From Opitutaceae bacterium (GTDB lineage Bacteria; Verrucomicrobiota; Verrucomicrobiia; Opitutales; Opitutaceae): a stretch of DNA of 12,220 nt. Below are positions 6,409 through 12,220 of the stretch, in pieces (position 1 is the stretch's first letter; every line of letters starts with the position of its first letter). The notes below the pieces were generated by a model. That model worked only from the letters and a program-made list of their open reading frames with translations, did no database searches and was not told the DNA's origin. The stretch spans positions 405 through 12,624 of the forward strand of contig PMSP01000154.1 of NCBI GenBank assembly GCA_003168315.1, in the 5' to 3' direction. Both the position numbers and the translations under genes were made by a program.

Positions 6409-7309
6409 GGAATTAAGCCAGCTTCGGTATGTGCTTGCGGTGGCGGAGACGGGGAATTTCACCCGGGCGGCCATCCGCTCTCACATCGCTCAACCTTCAT
6501 TAAGCCAGCAGATTATAAAACTGGAGCGCGAGCTGGGCCATAAGCTCTTTCATCGGCTTGGACGCAAGGCGGTCCTCACCGACGCCGGCACCGCATTCCT
6601 GGAAAGGGCTCGAAGGATCCTTTTCGAGGTTGAGGATGCGACGAAGCAGCTCGGCGACAGCCCGACGTTTGAGCGAAAGATCACGGTCGGTGCCATTCCC
6701 ACCCTGGCCCCCTACCTGCTTCCGGGGCTGATCGAGCGCTGTCGCAGGCGCAACCCCAACCTGCAGGTCAACATACGCGAGGACTTCAAGACGACGCTCA
6801 TCGCCGAGATGCTCGAGGGCAAACTCGACCTGGCGCTCGTCTCCCTCCCGATCGAGGAGGCGAGCATCCAGGTGGAAGTGCTTTGGAAGGAACCCCTTGT
6901 CCTTGTCGTGGCCAAGGGTCATCCCTTGGCGAGGAAGGAGCGGGTGACGGCGGCGGATCTTCCCGAGGAGTCGTTCATACTCCTCGGCTCCTCAAGCTCC
7001 CTGGCCGCCCAGGTCCGTCGCTTCTGCGGCGACCACCACTTTGAGCCAAAGATCGGCTCCCGCTGCGGCCAGATAGCGACCGTGAAGGCGATGGTCGGTA
7101 TCGGTGCGGGGATCTCCATCCTTCCCGAGGGGGTCAAGTCGCCCGAGGACCGGGACAGCCTGGTCTACTTGGCCTTGGCGGACGCCGAACCGTCCCGAGA
7201 GATAGCGGTCCTTAAGCACATGCAGCGCTACCAGAGCCGGGGTGCCGAGCAGTTCCTTGCCCTCGTCCGCGAGGGTCCCGCGGAGAAGCCTGCGGCCTCT
7301 ACCTCGTGA
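6407..7309 (+). CDS. OxyR-like LysR-family transcriptional regulator lacking the peroxidatic cysteine
   Basis: 300 residues. The N-terminal winged helix-turn-helix (about 1-60, MELSQLRYVLAVAETGNFT) is followed by a linker helix (about 60-90) and a periplasmic-binding-like effector domain (about 91-290). The effector domain is of OxyR type: IPTLAPYLLPGLI at 97-109 matches the E. coli segment with its conserved IPT (T99). In an ungapped alignment of the redox loop recalled from E. coli OxyR, the peroxidatic Cys199 position is S198, whereas resolving Cys208 is kept as C207; an extra cysteine, C220, lies 13 residues further on. It may thus sense something other than peroxide through Cys199, or use C207/C220. 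Start at 6407 matches the family N-terminus; there is no Shine-Dalgarno and the leader may be very short. An OxyR-type operator overlaps the start, implying autoregulation. The phasin-like gene follows after 40 bases. Confidence 0.88.
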   Translation: MELSQLRYVLAVAETGNFTRAAIRSHIAQPSLSQQIIKLERELGHKLFHRLGRKAVLTDAGTAFLERARRILFEVEDATKQLGDSPTFERKITVGAIPTLAPYLLPGLIERCRRRNPNLQVNIREDFKTTLIAEMLEGKLDLALVSLPIEEASIQVEVLWKEPLVLVVAKGHPLARKERVTAADLPEESFILLGSSSSLAAQVRRFCGDHHFEPKIGSRCGQIATVKAMVGIGAGISILPEGVKSPEDRDSLVYLALADAEPSREIAVLKHMQRYQSRGAEQFLALVREGPAEKPAASTS

Positions 7310-7349
7310 GTCCGTTTGCCAATGCCGGACAACGGCGCTACGCTCCGCC

Positions 7350-7670
7350 ATGATCGAATCATTCAAAAAGACCCTCCTGGCGGGGCTCGGGGCCGCGGTT
7401 GTCACCAGGGACAAGGTCATGGAGGGCCTCGATGATTTTGTGCGCCAGGGGAAGATCAGCGCCGCGGAGGCGCGGGCCATCGCCGAGAAGATCGCCGCCG
7501 AGGGCCGGCGCGAGTTCGAGCAGGCGAGCGCAATGGTCGGCGACAAGGTCCGCGACATCCTCTCGTATTCCGACGGCAAGCACCTTGCGCGGATCGAGGC
7601 CCTGGAGGCGCGCGTCAGCGCCCTTGAGGAGAAGCCGGCAAGGGCCGCGAAGCACCGCGCCAAGCCGTGA
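7350..7670 (+). CDS. Phasin-like polyhydroxyalkanoate-associated protein
   Basis: 106 residues, almost entirely helical: a short N-terminal helix with LLAGLGAAVVTRDKVMEGLDD, a charged amphipathic region (about 33-70) and a heptad-like coiled coil (about 78-94, LARIEALEARVSALEEK) ending in a basic Lys/Arg/Ala tail. This is the layout of small proteins annotated as polyhydroxyalkanoate synthesis regulator/phasin (COG3937-like), which in some bacteria coat storage granules; many homologues occur in genomes without proven granules. The frame opens at 7242 inside the LysR gene, but the ATG at 7350 is preferred because the upstream residues are Arg/Ser-rich shadow sequence. It lies 40 bases after the LysR gene, so may share its transcript, and ends seven bases from the convergent kinase gene. 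No PHA synthase is visible to confirm the role. Confidence 0.75.
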   Translation: MIESFKKTLLAGLGAAVVTRDKVMEGLDDFVRQGKISAAEARAIAEKIAAEGRREFEQASAMVGDKVRDILSYSDGKHLARIEALEARVSALEEKPARAAKHRAKP

Positions 7671-7677
7671 GGGCCCG

Positions 7678-9465
7678 CTATGCGGCGGGCAAGAGGAAGT
7701 GGAATTCCGTGCCCTCGTCCGTGCTGGCGCAGGCGATGGTGCCGCCGTGGGCGACGACGATCTCGCGCGAGATTGTCAGCCCAATCCCAATGCCCGGCTG
7801 GGACTGGCCGGGCACCCGGTAGAACCGGTCGAACAGGCGCTGCAGCGCCTCTGCGGGGATGGGCGGCCCCGCGTTGCCGACGCCAAAGCGGATGAAGCCC
7901 AGCGGGGCCAGGGCCGCGCTCAGCGTGACGACGCTCCCTTCGGGGGAATACTTCGCGGCATTTGAGAGGAGGTTGATGAACACGTGGCGCAGGCGCGCCT
8001 GGTCGACCCTGACCGCGCCCAGGTCGGGGTCGGCCCGGACGACGAGGCGCCGGCCGGCCGCGGAAATGAACGCCCGCGCCTCTCCGGCGATGTCGCCAAG
8101 GAGGACGTCGACAGGGACGTCCTGGAGGTCCATCGCCGAGGCGCCCGCCTCGAGGCGGGTCAGGTCGAGGAGGGAGTCAAGGATCCGCATCAGCCGGTCG
8201 GCATCGTCACGGGCGGACTCGAGCATGTCGCGCTGGGCCGGGGCCAGCGGCCCCAGCGTCTTCTCGAGGAGGAGGTAGACCGCCATGCGAAGGCCGGTCA
8301 GCGGCGTCTTCAGCTCGTGGCTGACCGTCCCGACGAGGTTCGTCTTGGCGTCGTCCAGGAGCCGGAACTTGGTCACGTCCTGCAGGATGACGGCGGCCCC
8401 CTTGAACTCAGTCAGCTTGTCCCCGATCGCAAGGATGCGCGGGAGGTAGTGGCGATCCTCGCGCCCGACATGGAACGTCACGACCCGCCCGTAGTCGGTC
8501 GGCAGGTAATGCTCGTCCGACTGGAGCACCTGCCGCAGGGGGCCGCCCAGCTCCGCGGGGAGGCCGCCCGCAAACTCCGGCAGCCTCGAGAGCTCCTCCG
8601 CGGCGGGATTTCGGAACTCGATGGCACCCTCCTTCGAGACCACGAAGAGCGGGTCGGGGGCGGAAGTGAGCGTGGCCTCCATCGTGCGCTGCGTCCGGAG
8701 GACGCGCGCAAGGGTCGCCTCCCGGTAGGCGCGGAGCTTCGCGGCCATCGTGTTGAACGATCGGGCGAGGCTCCCCAGCTCGTCCTGCGAGAACTCGGGA
8801 ACCGTCGTGTCCAGGTTTCCCTCGCCGAGCGCCGTCGCCGACGCGGTCAGCGCCTTGATCGGCGTCAGGAGCGACGAGGCCAGGACCCACGCGAGCACGA
8901 CCGCGAGCGCCACGGCGGCGCCGATCGTTGCGGAAAGTATGCCGATCGCCGTGTTCGCCAGGTGCTCCGCCCGGATCTCGGTCGACCGCGACTCCTGGTA
9001 GTCGCTGGCCGTGATCCGGTCGATGGCGCTGAACACCCGGTAGAGCGCACCCTCGTTCTCCCTGGCCTCGTCGAGCGACACGGCCCCGCCGGAAGCGAGG
9101 GTCCGGTCGCAACGGGCCGAGAAGTCCTGGAAGGCCGCGTCGAGGGAATCGACCAGCTTGGCCCTCGGCTTCCCGACGGAGGAGGCCGACTGGCCCATCA
9201 GCTCGCGCGTGAATGCCGCCCGCCGCTCGTCGAGCGCCCGCTTGTCGCCGATCGGGTCCGCGGTGGAGGGATAGGCGAGCGCGTTCGACATGAGGGTCGC
9301 CGACCCGCGCATGTCCTGGCACCCTAGCGCGGCGCGGTAGTCGGCCACCAGGTCCGCCTGGAGGGGGCCGGCCAGCTGGCGGCAGACGCGGATGGCGTAG
9401 GCTCCCGTGCCGACGATCACGAGAAGCAGCGGCAGCAGCCCGAAGAAGAGGCGGGTCCGGAGCAT
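7678..9465 (-). CDS. Membrane sensor histidine kinase (KinB-like)
   Basis: 595 residues. Order: TM1 (about 7-26); an extracytoplasmic, mostly helical sensor region (about 27-170); TM2 (about 172-196); HAMP (about 197-250); a PAS-like domain (about 260-365, with FVVSKEGAIEFRNPAAEEL); the HisKA helix with phosphorylatable H383 in VSHELKTPLTGLRM; and an HATPase domain with N-box NLLSNAAKYSP (498-508), G1-type segment GNAGPPIP (530-537) and G2 GIGIGLTI (558-565). DDAKTNLVGTVSHELKTPLT and the overall layout recall Pseudomonas KinB. In the G1 box the usual DxGxG is NAGPP (N531), a variant also found in some active kinases. The ATG at 9465 places TM1 at the N-terminus; the frame runs upstream to 9756 but overlaps the regulator. 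It lies 14 bases downstream of the response regulator and is probably translated from the same mRNA. The stimulus is unknown. Confidence 0.92.
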   Translation of the reverse strand: MLRTRLFFGLLPLLLVIVGTGAYAIRVCRQLAGPLQADLVADYRAALGCQDMRGSATLMSNALAYPSTADPIGDKRALDERRAAFTRELMGQSASSVGKPRAKLVDSLDAAFQDFSARCDRTLASGGAVSLDEARENEGALYRVFSAIDRITASDYQESRSTEIRAEHLANTAIGILSATIGAAVALAVVLAWVLASSLLTPIKALTASATALGEGNLDTTVPEFSQDELGSLARSFNTMAAKLRAYREATLARVLRTQRTMEATLTSAPDPLFVVSKEGAIEFRNPAAEELSRLPEFAGGLPAELGGPLRQVLQSDEHYLPTDYGRVVTFHVGREDRHYLPRILAIGDKLTEFKGAAVILQDVTKFRLLDDAKTNLVGTVSHELKTPLTGLRMAVYLLLEKTLGPLAPAQRDMLESARDDADRLMRILDSLLDLTRLEAGASAMDLQDVPVDVLLGDIAGEARAFISAAGRRLVVRADPDLGAVRVDQARLRHVFINLLSNAAKYSPEGSVVTLSAALAPLGFIRFGVGNAGPPIPAEALQRLFDRFYRVPGQSQPGIGIGLTISREIVVAHGGTIACASTDEGTEFHFLLPAA

Positions 9466-9479
9466 GCCAGGTGCGATCC

Positions 9480-10814
9480 TCAAAGAAGCCCGAGCTTGCT
9501 GCGCTTGCGGTAGAGTGTCGCCGGGTCGATGCCCAGCGTTCGCGCGGCCTCGTCCAGGCTGCGGGCCGCAGCCAGGATCCGCTTGATGTGCTCGGCCTCG
9601 AGCTCCTCCAGGGTGACGCGGGCGCCCACCGCCGACGCCTGGCGGTGCTGCGACGAGAACTCCTCGGGAAGGTCGGCGAGCTCGATCGTCTCCCCGGGCG
9701 CGAGGATGACCGCCCTCTCGATCACGTTTCGCAGCTCCCGCAGGTTGCCCGGCCACGCATAGGCGGCGAACGCGCCGGAGACCTCCTTGGAGAACCTCAT
9801 GTCCCCCTTGCCGAGCCGGGAAGCGAAATACGCGCGCGCGCCATCGGCCAGGCGCGCCAGGTCCGCGGGACGGTCGTGCAGGCCGGGGATCGTGACCGCG
9901 ATCACGTTCAGGCGGTAGAAAAGGTCCTCGCGGAAGCGCCCGGCCTTCACCTCGGCAGCGAGATCGCGGTTGGTGGCGCCCACGATGCGCACGTCCGCCC
10001 TTCGCGGGAGGGCCTCGCCGACGCGCTCGTACTCGCGCTCCTGGAGCAGCCTGAGGAGCTTGGGCTGGATCTCGATCGGCAGCTCGCCGATCTCGTCCAG
10101 GAACAGCGTCCCCCCGTCCGCCGCGGCCACCTTTCCCGACGTCTCGACGACCGCGCCCGTGAAGGATCCCCTCGCATGGCCGAAGAGTTCGCTCTCGAGC
10201 AGCTCCCTCGAGAGGCTGGGGCAGTTGACGGTGACGAAGGCCGCGTCGCGCCGCGCGCTTCGCTTGTGGATCTCGCGCGCAAGGACGCTCTTGCCCGTGC
10301 CGCTCAGGCCAAGGATGAGGATGTTCGCTTGGGTTTCGGCGGCCCTGAAGGCAATCTGCAGCGCTCGCTTCATCGCGGGATCGGAGGACTCGAGGTCCAC
10401 GGGCGGCGCTCCCGAGGCCAGGTCGCTTTCGAGGGCCTCCACCCTGCGCTCGAGCGTGTTCGCCTTGGCGACCTTCGCCAGAACCGCGCGGATCTGGTCG
10501 GGCGTGAACGGCTTGGGGATGAAGTCGAACGCGCCGCGGCGCATCGCCTCGACCGCCGTCGCGATGTTCGCATACGCCGTGAACAGGATGACGGCTGGCG
10601 CGGGCCGCAGGGTCATCAGGTGCCCCAGGACCTCCATGCCATCGTCGGCCCCCAGCTTCAGGTCGAGGAACACGGCGTCAAAGCCCTCCGCCTCCGCCGC
10701 ACGGATCGCCTTCGAGGCGTTGGGCGCCTCAAATGCGGTATGGCCCGCGGATTCGACTGCAATCCTGGTCGTCTTGCGGATCGAGGGTTCGTCGTCGACA
10801 ATGAGGACGCGCAT
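9480..10814 (-). CDS. Sigma-54-dependent response regulator (NtrC/AlgB family)
   Basis: 444 residues. Receiver domain (about 1-118) with acidic D7-D8, phospho-acceptor D51 in VFLDLKLG, T79 and K101. AAA+ domain (about 140-380) with Walker A GLSGTGKS (169-176), sigma-54 contact loop GSFTGA (216-221), Walker B GGTLFLDE (234-241) and FREDLFYRLNV (294-304). A Fis-type helix-turn-helix lies at about 402-442 (SLDEAARTLGIDPATLYRKR). GSFTGA replaces the canonical GAFTGA, a natural variant. The C-terminus closely recalls AlgB of Pseudomonas, and the adjacent kinase is KinB-like, so an AlgB/KinB-type pair is likely; in Pseudomonas this pair governs alginate and envelope/virulence genes, which cannot be transferred to this organism. 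The ATG at 10814 begins the receiver strand MRVLIVDDE; upstream in-frame starts add unrelated residues. No Shine-Dalgarno and no sigma-54 promoter are seen upstream. It is the first gene of a two-gene operon. Confidence 0.94.
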   Translation of the reverse strand: MRVLIVDDEPSIRKTTRIAVESAGHTAFEAPNASKAIRAAEAEGFDAVFLDLKLGADDGMEVLGHLMTLRPAPAVILFTAYANIATAVEAMRRGAFDFIPKPFTPDQIRAVLAKVAKANTLERRVEALESDLASGAPPVDLESSDPAMKRALQIAFRAAETQANILILGLSGTGKSVLAREIHKRSARRDAAFVTVNCPSLSRELLESELFGHARGSFTGAVVETSGKVAAADGGTLFLDEIGELPIEIQPKLLRLLQEREYERVGEALPRRADVRIVGATNRDLAAEVKAGRFREDLFYRLNVIAVTIPGLHDRPADLARLADGARAYFASRLGKGDMRFSKEVSGAFAAYAWPGNLRELRNVIERAVILAPGETIELADLPEEFSSQHRQASAVGARVTLEELEAEHIKRILAAARSLDEAARTLGIDPATLYRKRSKLGLL

Positions 10815-11173
10815 GGATTTGACCGCGAGAGTATTGGGGCTCTTTCGGTTCGTGACCAATGACAAAGGAACGCAGCTTATGGTTCCGGTGTTGTGTGCCA
10901 ATACGTCCCGGCATTCCTCCCCGGGGACAGGCGTCGCACCGTCAGTGGCGGCCGGCAAGTCGCGAACCCGGTGCCGGGCCGGTTGCCCGGGCGCCTAAAA
11001 AGCCAAGGCGGGGTCGCTTGCGCGACCCCGCCAGGTCCAGCTTCAACTAAGTGCTCCCGCGGGCTCGCGCCCGCCGAGATGGCACGGATGATTCGACCGC
11101 AGGTCCGAATCCGAGTTCCCATAGAAAGCTTGCCAGAAGTGAGGCCCGCTCTGAGCGTCCGGTCGACAGCCCG
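10815..11173. other. Intergenic region between divergent response regulator and kinase genes
   Basis: 359 bases without a convincing protein gene, although GC-rich open frames cross it on both strands. It should contain both divergent promoters. For the response regulator, only a weak pair is seen on the minus strand: TTGGTC, then AATACT after 18 bases, close to the ATG. No clear promoter or Shine-Dalgarno is seen for the kinase. The part nearest the kinase holds two minus-strand hairpins: GCGGGC-GCGA-GCCCGC (11074-11059, a GNRA-type tetraloop in RNA) and the terminator at 11032-11007. Confidence 0.6.
11007..11032 (-). terminator. Rho-independent terminator facing the response regulator, with no known upstream gene
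   Basis: A perfect 11-bp stem, GGCGGGGTCGC (11007-11017) with GCGACCCCGCC (11022-11032), around a four-base loop. Read on the minus strand it is followed by TTGGCTTTTTAG, a usable U-tract; on the plus strand there is no T-run. Its orientation implies a minus-strand transcript arriving from the right, where only the plus-strand kinase gene is recognisable. It may end an antisense or small RNA, or shield the response regulator operon from read-through. Confidence 0.75.
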
Positions 11174-12220
11174 ATGCCGCCAGAACCCGCAAAAGCAGTC
11201 CCGGAGGCTGCCCCCGCCCCCGCACCGGCCCGGATCACCGACCTCGAGATCAAGGACGCCCAGATTATCTTCAGCGCAGTCTGGCAGCGCCTGGAGGCCG
11301 ATGTCGGGATCGAGAACCTGCGCTTCCCGAAGGAGATAATACTGCTCGGCGGCGCGCCCGGAGCCGGCAAGGGGACCCACACCCGCTTCATCGCGAAGAC
11401 CAGGGGCCTGACCTGCGGGCCGATTGTCATCAGCGCCCTCCTCGATTCGCCCGAGGCCCGCCGCTTCAAGGACGCCGGCAGCATGGTCGGCGACCGCGAG
11501 GTGATGGACCTGCTTTTTCACAGGCTCCTGCAGCCCCAGTACCGGGACGGCGTCATCCTGGACGGCTTCCCCCGGACCAAGGTCCAGGTCGAGTGCCTGA
11601 AGCTCCTCGTCGACAAGATGCACTCGCTGCGCCGCGACTTCTACCGGACTCCGGTGGGCCGGCATTTCAGGCAGCCGACGATCCACATCATGGTGCTCTT
11701 CGTGGACGAGGCGACGAGCGTGGCCCGCCAGCTCAGGCGCGGGGTCGAGGTGCGGGCGCACAACAAGGAGGTGCGCCGGACGGGGATCGGGGAGCTCCAT
11801 GAGGAGCGCAACACGGACTTCGACAAGACCCTGGCGCAGCGGCGCTACCGGGTGTTCAAGGAGCAGACCTGGGATGCCCTGCAGGAGCTGAAGGAGATCT
11901 ACCACTATCACTTCGTGAACGCCCAGGGCACCTTCGCCGAGGTGGAGCAGAACATCCTGCGGGAGCTCGAGTACCAGAGCACGCTGGAGCTGGACCCGCG
12001 CACGGTCGACCGGCTGAGGGGCATCCCGGTCGCCAGCGAGATCGTCGTCCACGCCCGCCAGGAGCTCGTGAAGCGGCTGGACTCGTACGAACTGGAGCAC
12101 ACCGAGGTGTTCAACAACGTGGCCGGGTTCATCGAGCGCAAGATGATGCCGATCGTCCTGCGGCACGCCATTTCGGGGACGGCTCTCGTGAACACCGAGG
12201 ACGCCGTGCTCGAGGACCCG
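11174..12220 (+). CDS. Adenylate-kinase-like nucleoside monophosphate kinase with long C-terminal extension (partial)
   Basis: 349 codons visible, still open at the right edge. After a Pro/Ala-rich N-terminus (1-20) comes a P-loop GGAPGAGKGT (59-68) and the adenylate-kinase signature VILDGFPRT (127-135), so phosphoryl transfer between nucleotides is the likely reaction. It departs from true Adk (about 215 residues): the NMP-binding segment reads VISALLDSPEARRFKDAGSM instead of the usual SxGDxLR motif; the lid region (about 150-225) is replaced by basic helical sequence without a Cys4 zinc lid; and after the Adk-like C-terminal helix (about 228-265) at least 84 further residues follow. The ATG at 11174 has no Shine-Dalgarno; the frame continues upstream without a stop for some distance, so the start is tentative, but Walker A position argues for one near here. 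It is divergent from the response regulator. The cell's main Adk is probably a different gene. Confidence 0.8.
   Translation, partial: MPPEPAKAVPEAAPAPAPARITDLEIKDAQIIFSAVWQRLEADVGIENLRFPKEIILLGGAPGAGKGTHTRFIAKTRGLTCGPIVISALLDSPEARRFKDAGSMVGDREVMDLLFHRLLQPQYRDGVILDGFPRTKVQVECLKLLVDKMHSLRRDFYRTPVGRHFRQPTIHIMVLFVDEATSVARQLRRGVEVRAHNKEVRRTGIGELHEERNTDFDKTLAQRRYRVFKEQTWDALQELKEIYHYHFVNAQGTFAEVEQNILRELEYQSTLELDPRTVDRLRGIPVASEIVVHARQELVKRLDSYELEHTEVFNNVAGFIERKMMPIVLRHAISGTALVNTEDAVLEDP

Noticed and set aside
7673..7690. GCCCGC/GCGGGC hairpin between the convergent phasin-like and kinase genes, possible bidirectional terminator.
   Set aside because: Only six base pairs, no T-run on either side, and half of it is kinase coding sequence.
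9471..10862. Long plus-strand open frame opposite the response regulator (463 codons).
   Set aside because: Shadow of the regulator; low-complexity Arg/Gly/Leu composition and no motif.
10885..10900. TGGCAC on the minus strand upstream of the response regulator, resembling the -24 box of a sigma-54 promoter.
   Set aside because: The matching -12 TTGCW element is absent at the required spacing; the bases there read ACCGG, with CG rather than GC.
11090..11125. GGTCCGAATCC, resembling a tRNA T-arm.
   Set aside because: The flanking bases do not pair as a T-stem, and no acceptor stem, anticodon arm or CCA end is found.
10877..12166. Long minus-strand open frame across the gap and the kinase (429 codons).
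   Set aside because: The kinase frame has P-loop and DGFPRT motifs; the antisense frame is Val/His/Leu-rich shadow sequence.

Overview
The window is GC-rich, gene-dense bacterial chromosome with mostly short intergenic gaps and few Shine-Dalgarno sequences. A short-linker FtsK followed by a RodZ-like membrane helix-turn-helix protein, a phasin-like protein and an unusual long nucleoside monophosphate kinase together suggest a Verrucomicrobiota member, probably Opitutales/Opitutaceae. That placement is inferred from gene content and recalled family resemblance, not from a search. I see no rRNA, tRNA, CRISPR array, insertion sequence or prophage gene.

Layout. (1) Bases 1-751, minus strand: the N-terminal 250 codons of a class I mannose-6-phosphate isomerase, running off the left edge. 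(2) Bases 772-6061, plus strand: a promoter-like element, then ftsK, a RodZ-like protein, a hexose-phosphate mutarotase-like protein, a TatA-type translocase subunit and a four-helix DUF4199-like membrane protein. Gaps are 36-65 bases, so co-transcription is plausible. A strong hairpin terminator at 6071-6096 has its U-tract on the minus-strand side. (3) Bases 6119-7670: a 59-residue two-helix membrane protein (minus) diverges from an OxyR-like LysR regulator (plus), which is followed by a phasin-like coiled-coil protein. The divergent gap holds an almost complete OxyR-type operator that overlaps the regulator's start codon. (4) Bases 7678-10814, minus strand: a two-component pair, a sigma-54 activator response regulator followed 14 bases later by its membrane histidine kinase, resembling Pseudomonas AlgB/KinB. 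(5) Bases 10815-11173: a gap with a perfect 11-bp terminator hairpin pointing to the minus strand, although no recognisable minus-strand gene lies upstream of it. (6) Bases 11174-12220, plus strand: an adenylate-kinase-like protein with a non-standard nucleotide-binding/lid region and a long C-terminal extension, open at the right edge.

The genes are mainly housekeeping (chromosome segregation, cell shape, protein export, sugar phosphates) plus two regulatory modules. The most notable points are: the OxyR-like regulator has Ser where the peroxidatic Cys is expected, yet sits on a near-consensus OxyR operator; an apparently orphan minus-strand terminator suggests an unannotated transcript between 11033 and about 11225; and the kinase departs from the adenylate kinase plan. 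I see no clear evidence of a wholly new defence or mobile system.
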